64,000 bases of DNA, from contig JAKJHU010000082.1 of assembly GCA_022316685.1 (NCBI GenBank), positions 1,178,001 to 1,242,000 on the forward strand, read 5' to 3'. Shown piece after piece: positions 49,301 to 61,300 of the stretch; position 1 is the first letter of the stretch; every line of letters begins with the position of its first letter. The notes beneath the pieces are model-generated. The model was not told the DNA's origin, made no database searches, and saw nothing but the letters and a program-made list of their open reading frames with translations. The translations under genes were made by a program, and so were the position numbers. Origin of the DNA: Progne subis subis. Lineage: Eukaryota > Chordata > Aves > Passeriformes > Hirundinidae.

Positions 49301-52300
49301 TTTCAAACTGTCTAAATAATTTGAGACTTTTGTTTTCAGGATATGTTTGCTGTAGCTGTTTCTTTGATAACTGGGAAAATTTTGTACATCTCTGATCAAG
49401 CTGCTTCTATTCTTCGCTGCAAGAGGGGTTATTTTAAAAATGCCAAATTTGTGGAGTTCTTGGCACCTCAGGATGTCAGTGTGTTCTATACTTCTACCAC
49501 CCCATACAGATTACCATCATGGAACATTTGCAATAGAGCTGGTGAGTGGTCTCAACAGCAGATACTTCTCTGACCTTCTCTCAGTCACACAAATGCAAAT
49601 ACTTGCACTGATTTTGAATGTCCTTCCATCCTTCCCCATCCCTTTTTGAGAATGTAGCACAGGGGCATTGTTAGAGCACCTCTGAACAGCTCCAGAAGTA
49701 CAAGTCTATTCCATAAATCAGCAAGACTTGCCTGTTGGTTAAAAGTCTTCTCAATGTCATTATTTATCAGTTCTCATTCCCCTTTCAGCCAGGTGATGAA
49801 TGAAAATAAAGTAGGAATTAGTTGCTGAATGGTGAATTTACTTTCCACTTGTACTAGCAATCAAATGGAAACAAGTTTTCTTCACATTTTCTCTTCCTCA
49901 AATATAAAGGGGGCAATACTCTGTCTCCTTCCTTTTAAAATGGTTATCATTTGAATACTGGACACCTTGATTATGGTGTAGAAAAAGGTATTTCAGCTGT
50001 CATCACCGTGCACTCAGCTAGTGTAATCACAGCTCTCTTCTAGCCTTAGAAAAATTATATTGGGCATAATTAATGGTGAAGGATCAGATATCTCAGGGCA
50101 CTTGGTATTTGTTTGTGGTAGGATTGTTTTATTCACATACCTATAGCTGTTAGTAATTGAGAAATATCTGCCAACTATTTCAGCTAAACACTTGGAATTC
50201 AAGGTCTGCTCTAAATGTTTGAAATTCCAGTCCATTGCATACTAAATCTGTGAAGTAAAGCCAGAGTGTGAAACATAATTAATCTGAAAAAATAATTAGC
50301 AATAAACATGTGCTAAGCAATGCATACATAAAGCTGGTCCTAAAGAGACCTTGTGAGGTCTCTAGTGCAACCTCTGTCTCAAAACAAGGTCACTGGTAAA
50401 TTATATATAATCCTGATTACTCAGTTATGCAGGAGGTTTGTTTTGTTTTGTTTTCTTGAAACATTTTCTGTAGCTTTATTATGTTTGTGTATGGGTTCAA
50501 ATTTAAAAAATGCAGTAAGTGGAATTGTGCACACTCTCTCATATATCAGCTGCCAAACAATATAATATCCACAATACTGTGCACTGGAGACCTTTGAAAT
50601 GCCAGAGCTTCCCTTGGAAATCTGTGTGTGGCTACTCTGGAAAAGGAGGGAATTAAGCTTAAAATATGAGGAGTTTTTAGGAAAGAGAGAAGAGGGGTGC
50701 TAGGAAGTATATTTGCTGTTTGAGCTGTCCTAGTGTCTTTCTAGTAAAAGGGTCAAATTTTGGGGTTCTAGGTGATCAAACTTTTTTGGTCATTGGTATA
50801 AAGTACTGTGAAAGAGTTGATAAGACTAAGCAGCTCAAACTGGACAGCTGTTTACATATGTTTACGAAAAAGATTTGATAAACAAGGAGCTGTGATTCAC
50901 ACACCAGCCTCACTATGTGAGTGATGTTCAGATTTAGTTGCTTATGATGTACATTGTTCATCCAGTGCATATGGAGACTTCAGAGAACATAAACGTAAAA
51001 AATTGCAACATTTATTATCTAAGGAAAAATATTCTTGTACTAAATTCCATCATCTTCTAGTAATTTGTAACTTGTTATGAAATATGCTTAATATTTCTAG
51101 AGTCCTCAACCCAGGATTGCATGGAAGAGAAATCTTTTTTCTGTCGCATCAGGTAAGACAATGTTGTAAAGCTTAGTGTTGTGTTATGAAACCAAGCATT
51201 ACATAAGTATTTGACTTTTATAAGAACCATATGGTATGTACATTTCATGCTTTTTTATAATGTGATCATAAAGCAAAACATATGCACATCCTGAAGTTGA
51301 TTAACTGTAGCAGCTACAGAGAAAACTGAACTGTTTTCGGGGAGTTCCATCTTGGAAGTTAATCCATGTGTATATTGACCTTTGTGCCATAAAGGAGGAG
51401 ATGGTTCAGCATCTCCTCCTGCTCTGCAAAGCCTGTGGTTCCTGTAAATAGAACTGCCCAGCACCTGCTTCAGAGTCTCTTCATTGTGGAAAACCAGTGT
51501 TTCAAATTTATCTCGGGTATCCCCTAGGAAGATATTCAAGGGTAACTTGACTTGTCTCTTTTGCAGTTAATAGAGGACACAATTCCTTGGTTTGCTTTTC
51601 TTCCTTCTTTTCTTGCCCCCAATCCCTCCTCTTTAGGTTGTTTTGTTTTGTTTTGTTTGTTTGGGGTTTTTTTTGTTTGTTTGGGTTTTTTTGTGTTTTG
51701 TTTTGTTTTGTTTTTTTAGGAAAAGCTGGCAACTTAGTTCATGTTCTTTTTTGTACAGTTTGATTTCTTGGTGCTTACAGCCTCTCTGGCAGCATTTCTG
51801 AAACAAAAATAGTGGATCCAATTATTTCATTACTTCTGGAGTAAATAAATACTTATTATTGAGGTGTGAATAAACTTGAAATGAATTGGAGGTAATGCAG
51901 GGCCCCAGGGTGTTGCATTGGATGTATTGTAGGAGTGCTGCTGGTGTTACTGGAGATTTTTTTGTCCAGCTAACTCTGGTTTCAAAAGCTCTACTTTTAT
52001 TAAGCTTCACTGTTACAAAGTTATTACAACTGATTCTTCATTGGTCACTGTGTGAATGCTTGTTATTTTCATTACTATGTTTGCATTCTGGTTAGGCAAA
52101 CACCTGATATTAAATATTGAGCCTTCAGTCCTTCTAAACTGTAATAAATATTGATTAAAAGATGATCTTTGTGTTAACTGAGGGGATTTCATTAAAAAGT
52201 TTTCATAAAAAACTGTAAATTCATCCCTCTGAAGGACAACAAAGTAACTCAATCTATTAAGTTGAGCTGGGTTTTCCTGTCAGACTTCCATGTAACGCTG

Positions 52301-55300
52301 TTGTGGATATTTGTGTCAGGACAGTAGAGAGAACAGCACAATCTTCATGGAGGTTGGTATGCAAAGGATACCATCAGGATTAGATTCTCTTCCACCAAAA
52401 AAAAAAAAATCAAATTAATACCTTGGGTGCTATTTTAGTAGCTAACATGCAGATCTTGTGTCATGAGGGAAATACAATGGATAAATTAAAATTTTATTTA
52501 GCGTAAGGTGAATCTGTTGAAATAATTAACTCTCTTTAATTATTAGTGCGGGAAAGGAGCGTGAAAATGAGATTTGCTATCACCCATTCCGGATGACTCC
52601 TTACCTTATCAAAGTGCAAGATCCAGAAATAGCAGAAGACCAGCTTTGCTGTGTATTGCTTGCAGAAAAAGTCCATTCTGGTTATGAAGGTAATCGTTGA
52701 GTGCACAAAGACCAGTTTGCTTTTCTAAAAGAACTGTTCAAGCTTTATGAAAGTGGAAGAGAATTGTTCTATTCTCTGTCCTTGCTGCTTTCCTAGCTGC
52801 TCTTGGCCAGAATTTTGGACTGGCAGCCTGAAGTATGATATATGCAAACCCCCCAGTTGCTAATTTGCTTTTATTTTTCTCTCAGCACCCAGAATTCCTC
52901 CTGACAAAAGGATTTTTACAACTACACACACACCGACCTGTTTGTTCCAGGATGTAGATGAAAGGTAACTTAAAAAATTACTTTTCAATTTACTGATGAG
53001 CAAGCTATCTAATATCTTTGCAGGATTTAAGGTGTCTATATGGAGTTAAAAAATTATGCAACTACTGAAGAGTGTTTAACTGAAGTAAAGTACATCTCTC
53101 CATTTTCACTAGGCATTGCAAACACATTACACTGGTATTTAAGTGCCTGCTAACAACTTGGTTTTCCACTTTCCTTCCCTCTTGGGAAATTCTGGACATA
53201 AGTTCAATCAATGAACCCTGTTCGAAAGAATTCCTGTGCTGCCAGTTATTACCTGTATGAGACATTAAGGTGTGGATTTTTTGGTTTCTTAAGTTTGATT
53301 CAGCAAATCTGCTGCTGTTGCTCTCTGCTGGCCCAGGTACAACTAAAGGTACAGCTTTTCATTACAACGCTAAGGCCTTTTGAAAAAAAAGATGCATAAA
53401 AACAGTTCAAATTACACTGGCTGAAGACTTCACATTGCTTTGACAGTCTTGAAAGCTGGTTAGAGTAAGTATTTACATTGTAAATTAGAAACCAAAATGT
53501 CCCCTGTGATCTTAATGTATATACAAAGACTTAGGAACTGAGGTGTAAACCAGGCTTCCATAGAATCATTTGGGTTGCAAAAGCCCTCTACGATCAAGTC
53601 CACCACTGAGCCCTGTCCCTAAATGCCTCAGCTGCAGATTTTGAAATACCTCTGGGGATGGTGACTGCACCCCTTCTGTGGGCGGTAGCCTGTTCCTTGA
53701 CAACCCTTTCCATGAAGAAACGTTTCCTAACAGCCAGTCTAAACCTGCCCTGGGTAACTTGAGGCCATTTCCTCTTGTCCTGTCACTTATTCCCTGGGAG
53801 AATCAACCCTCTCACCCAGTTTACTATTGTCTGCAAACTGCTGGAGGGTGCTCTCCATCCTCTTGGCCAGATCATGGATAACGACATTAAATACAGCTGC
53901 ACCAAATTCTGAGCCCTGGGGACTTGACTTGATAAGAGAATTCACTTATTCCTGAGTTGAAAGCACTACTTTTCCACTTTCTTGGTACTTTCTTTGTGAT
54001 GGTTTCTGATATTTGGCACTTCATTTTGATACTTATTTTTCTCCTTAGCAAAAACTATGTTAGCTACAATGGTACCATCTCACTGCTGAGACTTCTCCAT
54101 TTGTTTTTAAGCATTCTAAGAATGCTAAAATTTTCTATGTAGGTTGAGATGGGGGGCATGTCTTCAGACAGAGTAGGAGTGTAATGGACAATTTTGAGAT
54201 TCTGTGGTATTTTTTGGGTAGAAATCTTGTTTCTGAAAAAATATTTCATTCTTGGCAAAATCCTTAAATGCAGCAGAAGAGAGGGGGATTGGGGAAAGGA
54301 GGTTATTGAGATGTTTGACTAAGATGGAGTCAAGGTAAAAAGAACAGTTTGACTTCTGGGACAGTTTTATCTGTAGAGAGGCAGACGTTGTGCCTAAGTT
54401 GAATTCCTGTAGGATGGTGTAATGCTGACAAACTGTTTCTCCATGCTGTGGTTTATACAGTTCCTCTAAACAGCTCAAGTTGATAAAAGAACTCCTTAAT
54501 CCACTGTAGTTCTGTCTTTCATGGATTTTTCTCTCTCCTTCATTTCCACACATGCTTCAAGCCAGTTGCAGAGTGTGTTTATCTTTGTAAAGAGGCTGAG
54601 GGCACGGTGCAAAGCTTCTGTTCCTCTGTGTATCCAAAGCTCAGTGATCTCCAGTAGTCATTTAACAGAAATGGCAAAATTACTGAGCGGAGCAAGTCCA
54701 GTAAATCCTTCCCTGTGGATCCTGTGGAAGCTTCTTTCCTGTTAGTCTGATGTTAGCACTTGTTCTCAAATACCGTTTTCTAACACTTCCAGTGAAGGTT
54801 GATTGCATCTTGGCCTGAAATTAGGACTTTGTGTCATTTATTTCTGTTCTTTTGATTGTGTAGTTGATTTTGCTTTTAATGATTTAAATCCTGAGAGCGT
54901 TGGCAGCCCAATAAATGTTTACCAAGACATGCACATGCAGTTTATTACTCTTAAGCTCTCCAGGGTTTGGTGGAATACACAAAGCAAGAGATTGTTAAAG
55001 AAAGCAGTCTTAATATTTAAAAATGTGCAACTGAGCACCTGCTATTGACTGAGCATTGTTCATAACGTAACCCTGAAACTTGTCATGTTGCTTGACTTGC
55101 ATAAAATAAAGTTAATTTCTGTAATCAGTAGGTGTTCATGGGTTGGAAAAATGCATATTTGTCTGAACTCTGCAGGTGGATCTCTGCACAGAGTATGTTA
55201 AGTAAAAATAAATATTTTCTTGAAATTAAGTGGATCATTCCTATATGTATTTGTCTTAATGTATTTGATACTTCACGTGTATAATGGGTGTAAGTAGTAA

Positions 55301-58300
55301 GTAAGTATCCAGTGGAGTGATCTTTCTAAATTAATTTAAAGCAGTTTTATACGTAACTTAAAATAATAATATAAAGAGACTTCTTATTCATGTTTTTTTG
55401 ACACTTGAAATGTCATTCTGTATAACACAAGCTAAACTTGGCAGCATCTCCTCATCAGCCATTCTTATGCCACACATGTATTTGCATTCATTAAATTAAT
55501 TTATTAACTTAACCTCTGAATTTTTATGAGTTACTCATTATGAGGAAGCATAATGGTGCTGGGACATCATTCTCAAATACAACATTATATGAGCACAGAA
55601 GGACTGGTTGGAAGGGACTTCTGAAGGTCTTGGTTCCATCCTTTTGCTTAAAATGAAACCTTGCCCAGTCCTGGCTAAGGTCAGCTGTGTTCCTGTCTCA
55701 ATAATGTCTGAAAACCTTCAGAGACAGAGATTACACAATCTCTATGGGAAACCTGTGTTGCACTGCTCTGTTAAAACCCTTTTTCTAACATCAAGCATCA
55801 GCTCTCCAGACTCCAGTCTGGGACCATGCCCGTAGTTTTATTGTCTGGCACCATCAAGAAAATTTAACTCCATTTCTCTCCCTCCTCTTCCCAGTGTGGG
55901 AAACTCCGAGATCATTTTTTAGTTTCCTTTTCATCAGAGCAGGCAAGGCCAGCTCAGTCTTACATTCTAGATCCCTGACTTCCGTAAAGCAGGTGGCAAA
56001 GAACAGGAAAAGTGCTGAACAAAACCTTCTTATTTGATGAAGTCCTGGCTGAAGTTGTTTGGAGTTGACTAAGATTTTAAAGTCCTCTAGCAGCACAACT
56101 TTTCTTATGTGCTTTGAACTTGGCAGCATTTCTAAATGTCAGTGCATCAAAGTAATCTGATTTGGTATGAATTCCATGCCAGTTTCTGCTCTGTTGCTTT
56201 AGTTCATCCACAAGCTTTGAAGACTCATTATTAAACTAATTGCCTTGATAATAAGGCATTAGTTGCTATCTTCTTTCCCCTCTCAGCCTGTTTGCTGGAA
56301 GGGTATGTTTGATGTTTTGGGGGACTGATGTAATTCCAGTGGTTGTTGGAAGTGCAGTGTTGAAGGCACTTGCTGCATAATGCTTTTGAGTACCTGCATG
56401 ATACAGATCCCCTGTGTGGTGCACTGGGGCTGAGCTCTTCATCAAAGCTGTTCAGATACCCAGATATCTCCCTGCCCCAGGGCCTTGGCAGTGAGTGGGG
56501 CTGGGGGGAAGATTTACGGCATTTTGAGCTTGCAAGATGACTTGTTAGCATACAGCAGCTTAAACATCGACAGTAGTGTTGAGTTTGTACAATTTTTTTC
56601 CAATGCACATTTCAGTGGTTAGCCTTCAGGGGGAGGTGCAGAGTGATATTTGTGAACTTTGACTCTTTATCCTTAATGCAAATGCTTGATGTGATCGATA
56701 AAAACTATTTTCTGTTTTGTCACATAAATTAGTTTTTCACATCACTAGAAGTGGGCATGGATATTCCGGACCATTGCTTTTAATTCTCTGGTTATAATAA
56801 GCTTGCTCCCGTGCAGCTCTCGGAGTTGAACTCTTCACCTGCCTGTGAGAAAGTTGTCTTGAGTGCTGGTCAGCTCCCCTGGTGCTAGTTCAGCTGTGGT
56901 AATCCTGTGATCCTTAGCCATGGCTCCCAGCCAAGGGATTGGGGTACTATTTACCTTCATGAGAGTTTTACAAGATTAAACTTTATTAATGCTCTTTTAA
57001 AATTAGGGTATTTATCCTCTAAAGTTAGGCAGAAAGAAAAGACAGAACTGCTGTAGCAGACTCCTTGATTTGGTCTAAGCACCACCCCACAAACAAACCA
57101 AGTCCCCCTCACCCTAAGTGGATGACTGTTGTTAACTTGGCACTATTTTTTCACCAGATGTAAACTTAAAATTATTAATTCTCTTCACAGGAAAAACAGC
57201 ATAGAAAACTTAAAATGAAAACATTTTAAACATGAAATATGCATTTATTCTACTTGACTTTTATTATGTTTTCCTTGTCTTTCTTCCTCCAGAGCAGTAC
57301 CTCTGTTGGGATACCTACCTCAGGATTTAATAGGAACACCAGTCTTGGTGCATCTTCATCCAAATGACAGACCCCTAATGCTAGCAATTCACAAAAAAAG
57401 TACGTAACCTCTTACTGTGGCAGAAATATATTTTTTTTTTCCTAGAACTTAATAATAAAGACCATGAAGACTTCAACAAGTAATAGGAGAAAAACAACTG
57501 TGACTTTGATTTTTTTTCCCCTGAGTAAATACTGAATCTTTTACTGCATGACTTGATTCTTAATGCAAATCCATGAAAATGAGAAATCACTCAGTTTTGT
57601 GCTTTCTATGGGGCATACATATCTATTGTAAATGAATTGACTGGAAATAAGTATTTCATACATAAAGAAAATTTCTTGAGAATGGTGTGATAGAAGTTGT
57701 CAAATTTATATGATAGTCTTATTTCATAGAGAAGAAAATAAGAGCCGTTCTGGCAAAGTCTGTAAAGCTGCTTCTTTAGCTTGTTGTACTCTAAAGGTGA
57801 TTTTCTTGACCATAGTCTAGTAAATTGTGAAGATCTGCTTATTCTGGTAGCTCAGTATTTCTAAATGTATCGATGTACCCATTATTTGTTCCCTCAGGTG
57901 GCATCTTCCTCCATGAAGAGGAAGTACATTGAATGTCCATTCTCTCCATGAACGTGCAGTTCATTGTAAAATCCTGAATCATTACATAGAATTGTGCAGA
58001 CATTAATCTGAAATTTCTGTTTGCATCCTTCTTTGCAGTTCTTCAGTATGGAGGGCAGCCTTTTGACTATTCACCGATCAGGTTTTGCACTAGGAATGGA
58101 GATTATATCACCATGGACACCAGCTGGTCCAGTTTCATCAACCCTTGGAGTCGAAAAGTTTCGTTTATTATTGGAAGACACAAAGTTAGGACGTAAGTCA
58201 ATATATTTTTTGGTTTTCCTTTCCTCAGGTTTACAGAGAGATCCTTAAGATGAGGGAACAGAATAAGCATTAGATTCTGTGTTGGATATATAGGTGGTAA

Positions 58301-61300
58301 ATTGAAACGGTGGTCTCTCTGTGGCTGAAACACTTGCTTTTGCAGTGAGCTGGAGTATGTTTGGTTTGTGCAGGGGTCCCTTAAATGAAGATGTCTTTGC
58401 TGCTCCCAACTACACAGAGGACAGAATCCTTCACCCCAGTGTTCAGGAGATCACTGAGCAGATCTATCGGCTCTTACTGCAGGTACAGCGAGTGCTTTGC
58501 TCTTACCCTGTTCATTTCCTGCTGAGGAAAGGCTCTTTATCTTGCTGGGACATTTGCTTTAGCTTCTTCTACTGTACTGGAATTTTTGGCTACAATCCTG
58601 GGAATTCCTTGCACTCACAATTACCAGACAAGACTTACTGAAGTATGTTAAAGCTCCAGTTATATCTTAAGAATTTCGTGTTGTTATGGAGGCCTCCAGA
58701 CAAACAAAAGAAGACGAAACAAAAAAATAAAATTAAAAAATCCCCAAAACAAAAAACAAACAAACAAAAACACCACCAAACCACCAAGCAACAAAAGCCC
58801 CAGCGTAAAATAAAATCTCTTTTCCTGACCTGGAAGTACTGGTGTCCTGAGGCAGGGGTGGGGGGTGTGTGTATACATACATATATATGTATTTATTTTT
58901 TTTAATGTTGTTTTAACAGCCTGTACACAACAGTGGATCCAGTGGCTATGGAAGTCTGGGTAGCAATGGTTCACATGAGCATTTGATGAGTGTGGCATCC
59001 TCCAGTGACAGCACAGGAAATAATAATGAAGACGCTCAAAAGGATAAACCAGTAGGTTTTGAATTTTTCTCAGTCAAGTATGTGGCAAGCTAGTTAAAGT
59101 GGGTTTTTTTATCTTTTAGAATAACGTTTTCAGATTAGAAATAGGAGAAGGTACAAAGAAAAAAAATAAAGATGGCCTTAATACAGAAAAACCCTTTTGT
59201 CTGAGTGAATAAACATTTCTGGTGTAGATGTAGCCTCAGGGTACTGAAGCCCAGTGATAGACGTGAGAGTCAGTGCCATAAAGAAGTTAAACCTGTGCAG
59301 TGTGTTTACTTCATCCAATCTCTGTTACATGATGTATGTGCTGTGTTTCTTGGAAAACCACTTTGGATATGTGGAAGCAGTTTCTTTTGGGAGGGGAAAG
59401 TCTGTAATTACTGTTTTCCCAAATGAAAGTAAGAAGATTAAATGCAGTAATACCTGCATAACCAAGGGATAACTTGACCCTGATCACTTTTAATGTTGCA
59501 AAAATACAGCTTTTAAATAGAATGAAATAAATTGAACGGAATAAAACAATCTTCTAGTGTGTGCTTAGAACTTTGTGTTTAATTCTGAAAGCTAAAAATT
59601 TTCCTTGATAAGTTGTATATTGCTTGTAGGCTAATTCTGCCAAATCTGATTTGTGCTTCTGTGATCAGATTTTGCAGACTCCTGCTCTTGCCAAGGTGAT
59701 CACTTTCCTGCCTTTCAGTTCTTAAACACTGGTGGAGTAAGCAGACGAAGTCTCAGGTTTCCTTATTTAACAGGGAAATAGATGCTTGGCATTCCTTTAC
59801 TGTTTCCACAAGCAGTGCAGGCTGTTACAGTGCAGTTCTATAACATCCTGTCAGTGCTTGGTTAGACTTCGACTTTTTTTCGAAGTGAGGTTTGGTTTTT
59901 TTCTGAAGTCATCTTCATAATGTATATTTTCTATTTTCCTATCCAAGTTACTCAAACAAATAAAACAAAATACTGAGTAATTGTTTACAAGAAACATACT
60001 TTCAATTTCTTCTCTTGCCCCTTCCAAATTTTTGCAGTTGCTCAATAAAACTGTATATTATATGTATTTCTCCTGTGATCAAACTAATTGCAAGATAGAG
60101 GCTGCATACAACTGAGGTTAAATTTAGTCTCCTGAGGAATCACCATGCATGATGTTTTATGTCAAAATTTTGAAATAACCGTTCTTCCCGAACTGTTCCA
60201 GGAGGTTTGTCAGTATGCCCGTAAGGTGAAGAGTAAAGGACAGCGTATTTTCACTGACAGTAAAGCAAAACTGGACTCTAAGAAAGAGTCTTTTGCAGGT
60301 AAGACATGAGCAATTGCTAGTCTCTTCTGCTGGTGCCTTGGATAATATGGCAGCAGGACTTTTTTCTAGTTGAGTTCCAATCAATGCATGGAGACAGCCT
60401 TTTATCAATTGAAATTATATTGTCCTGTGTGTCTCTACTGTGCCCAAGAAAATATTGTGTTTGGCTGTATTGAATCAATAGTGCTGTAACACATGGCCTA
60501 AAGCTGTAGCCTTGAAATGATTTCAGTGGGCACTAGAGTTGTCCTCACCCTGTGTTTCAACACTAATGATACATATTCTCTTACAGCCATAGTGCCTATT
60601 CACTTTGGATCCATATACAATCTAATTAAACTTTATAACTCCAAGAATCTATTAGTGCAGGAAAATATTTGCACAATATTCATTTATTAGTGCATCACAG
60701 TGGTTAATTTGTGACCTGCTAGATATGTAGAAATGAGAAACCATTACTACTGTTGCTTTTAGGGGAGTTTGTAAGGATTTAATGTCTTAATTGCATAATA
60801 GCAGTATCTGTTTTCACAGAAAAACAGAATAATGCTGGTGGTCAGGTGAAAGGTATAGGGGGAAAGGATACTGCAGGAACAGCTGCTCCAAAAAATGTGA
60901 CTACTGAAGAGCTGGCTTGGAAAGAACAACCTGTGTATTCCTATCAGCAAATCAGCTGTTTGGACAGTGTCATCAGGTGAGCAATCACTGAGTAAAATCC
61001 TCTTGACCTCTGGACACAGGACTAGCATGTCTAATATTGCTAAATCATTGTATTTTAGGTACTTGGAGAGTTGTAACGTGCCTGGTACAGCAAAAAGAAA
61101 ATGTGAGCCTTCCACAAGTGTTGCATCACTGAGTTCTGGAGTTCATGAACAAAAAGCAGCTGATGATTCTATCCAGCCAGTTGGGAGGTAACTGTATCAC
61201 AGCTTTTTCATGGCTGAGTTTTGCTGGCAGGCAGGTGGATGCTAGTTCTTTGCAGAATAGTGACAAGTATATTTTAGGCATGACCTCATAGCTGCTTTGT

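Larger units (their letters stand above)
52965..57292 (+). other. PER2: PER2 intron 9
   Basis: A 4.3 kb intron containing two CR1 fragments on the minus strand (53,559-53,935 and 55,596-55,830). No other gene is seen. Confidence 0.65.

Noticed and set aside
51508..51821. Lys/Gln/Asn/Thr-rich minus-strand frames
   Set aside because: Translation of the (GTTTT)n tract.
53678..53881. 67-residue open frame after a GTG/ATG
   Set aside because: Lies entirely in a minus-strand CR1 fragment.
58645..58998. Lys/Gln-rich plus frame and hydrophobic minus frame
   Set aside because: Low-complexity A-rich intron sequence and the antisense of exon 13.
61231..61236. 4-nt candidate microexon GCAG before GTGGAT in intron 16
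   Set aside because: Length 3n+1 does not restore the frame.
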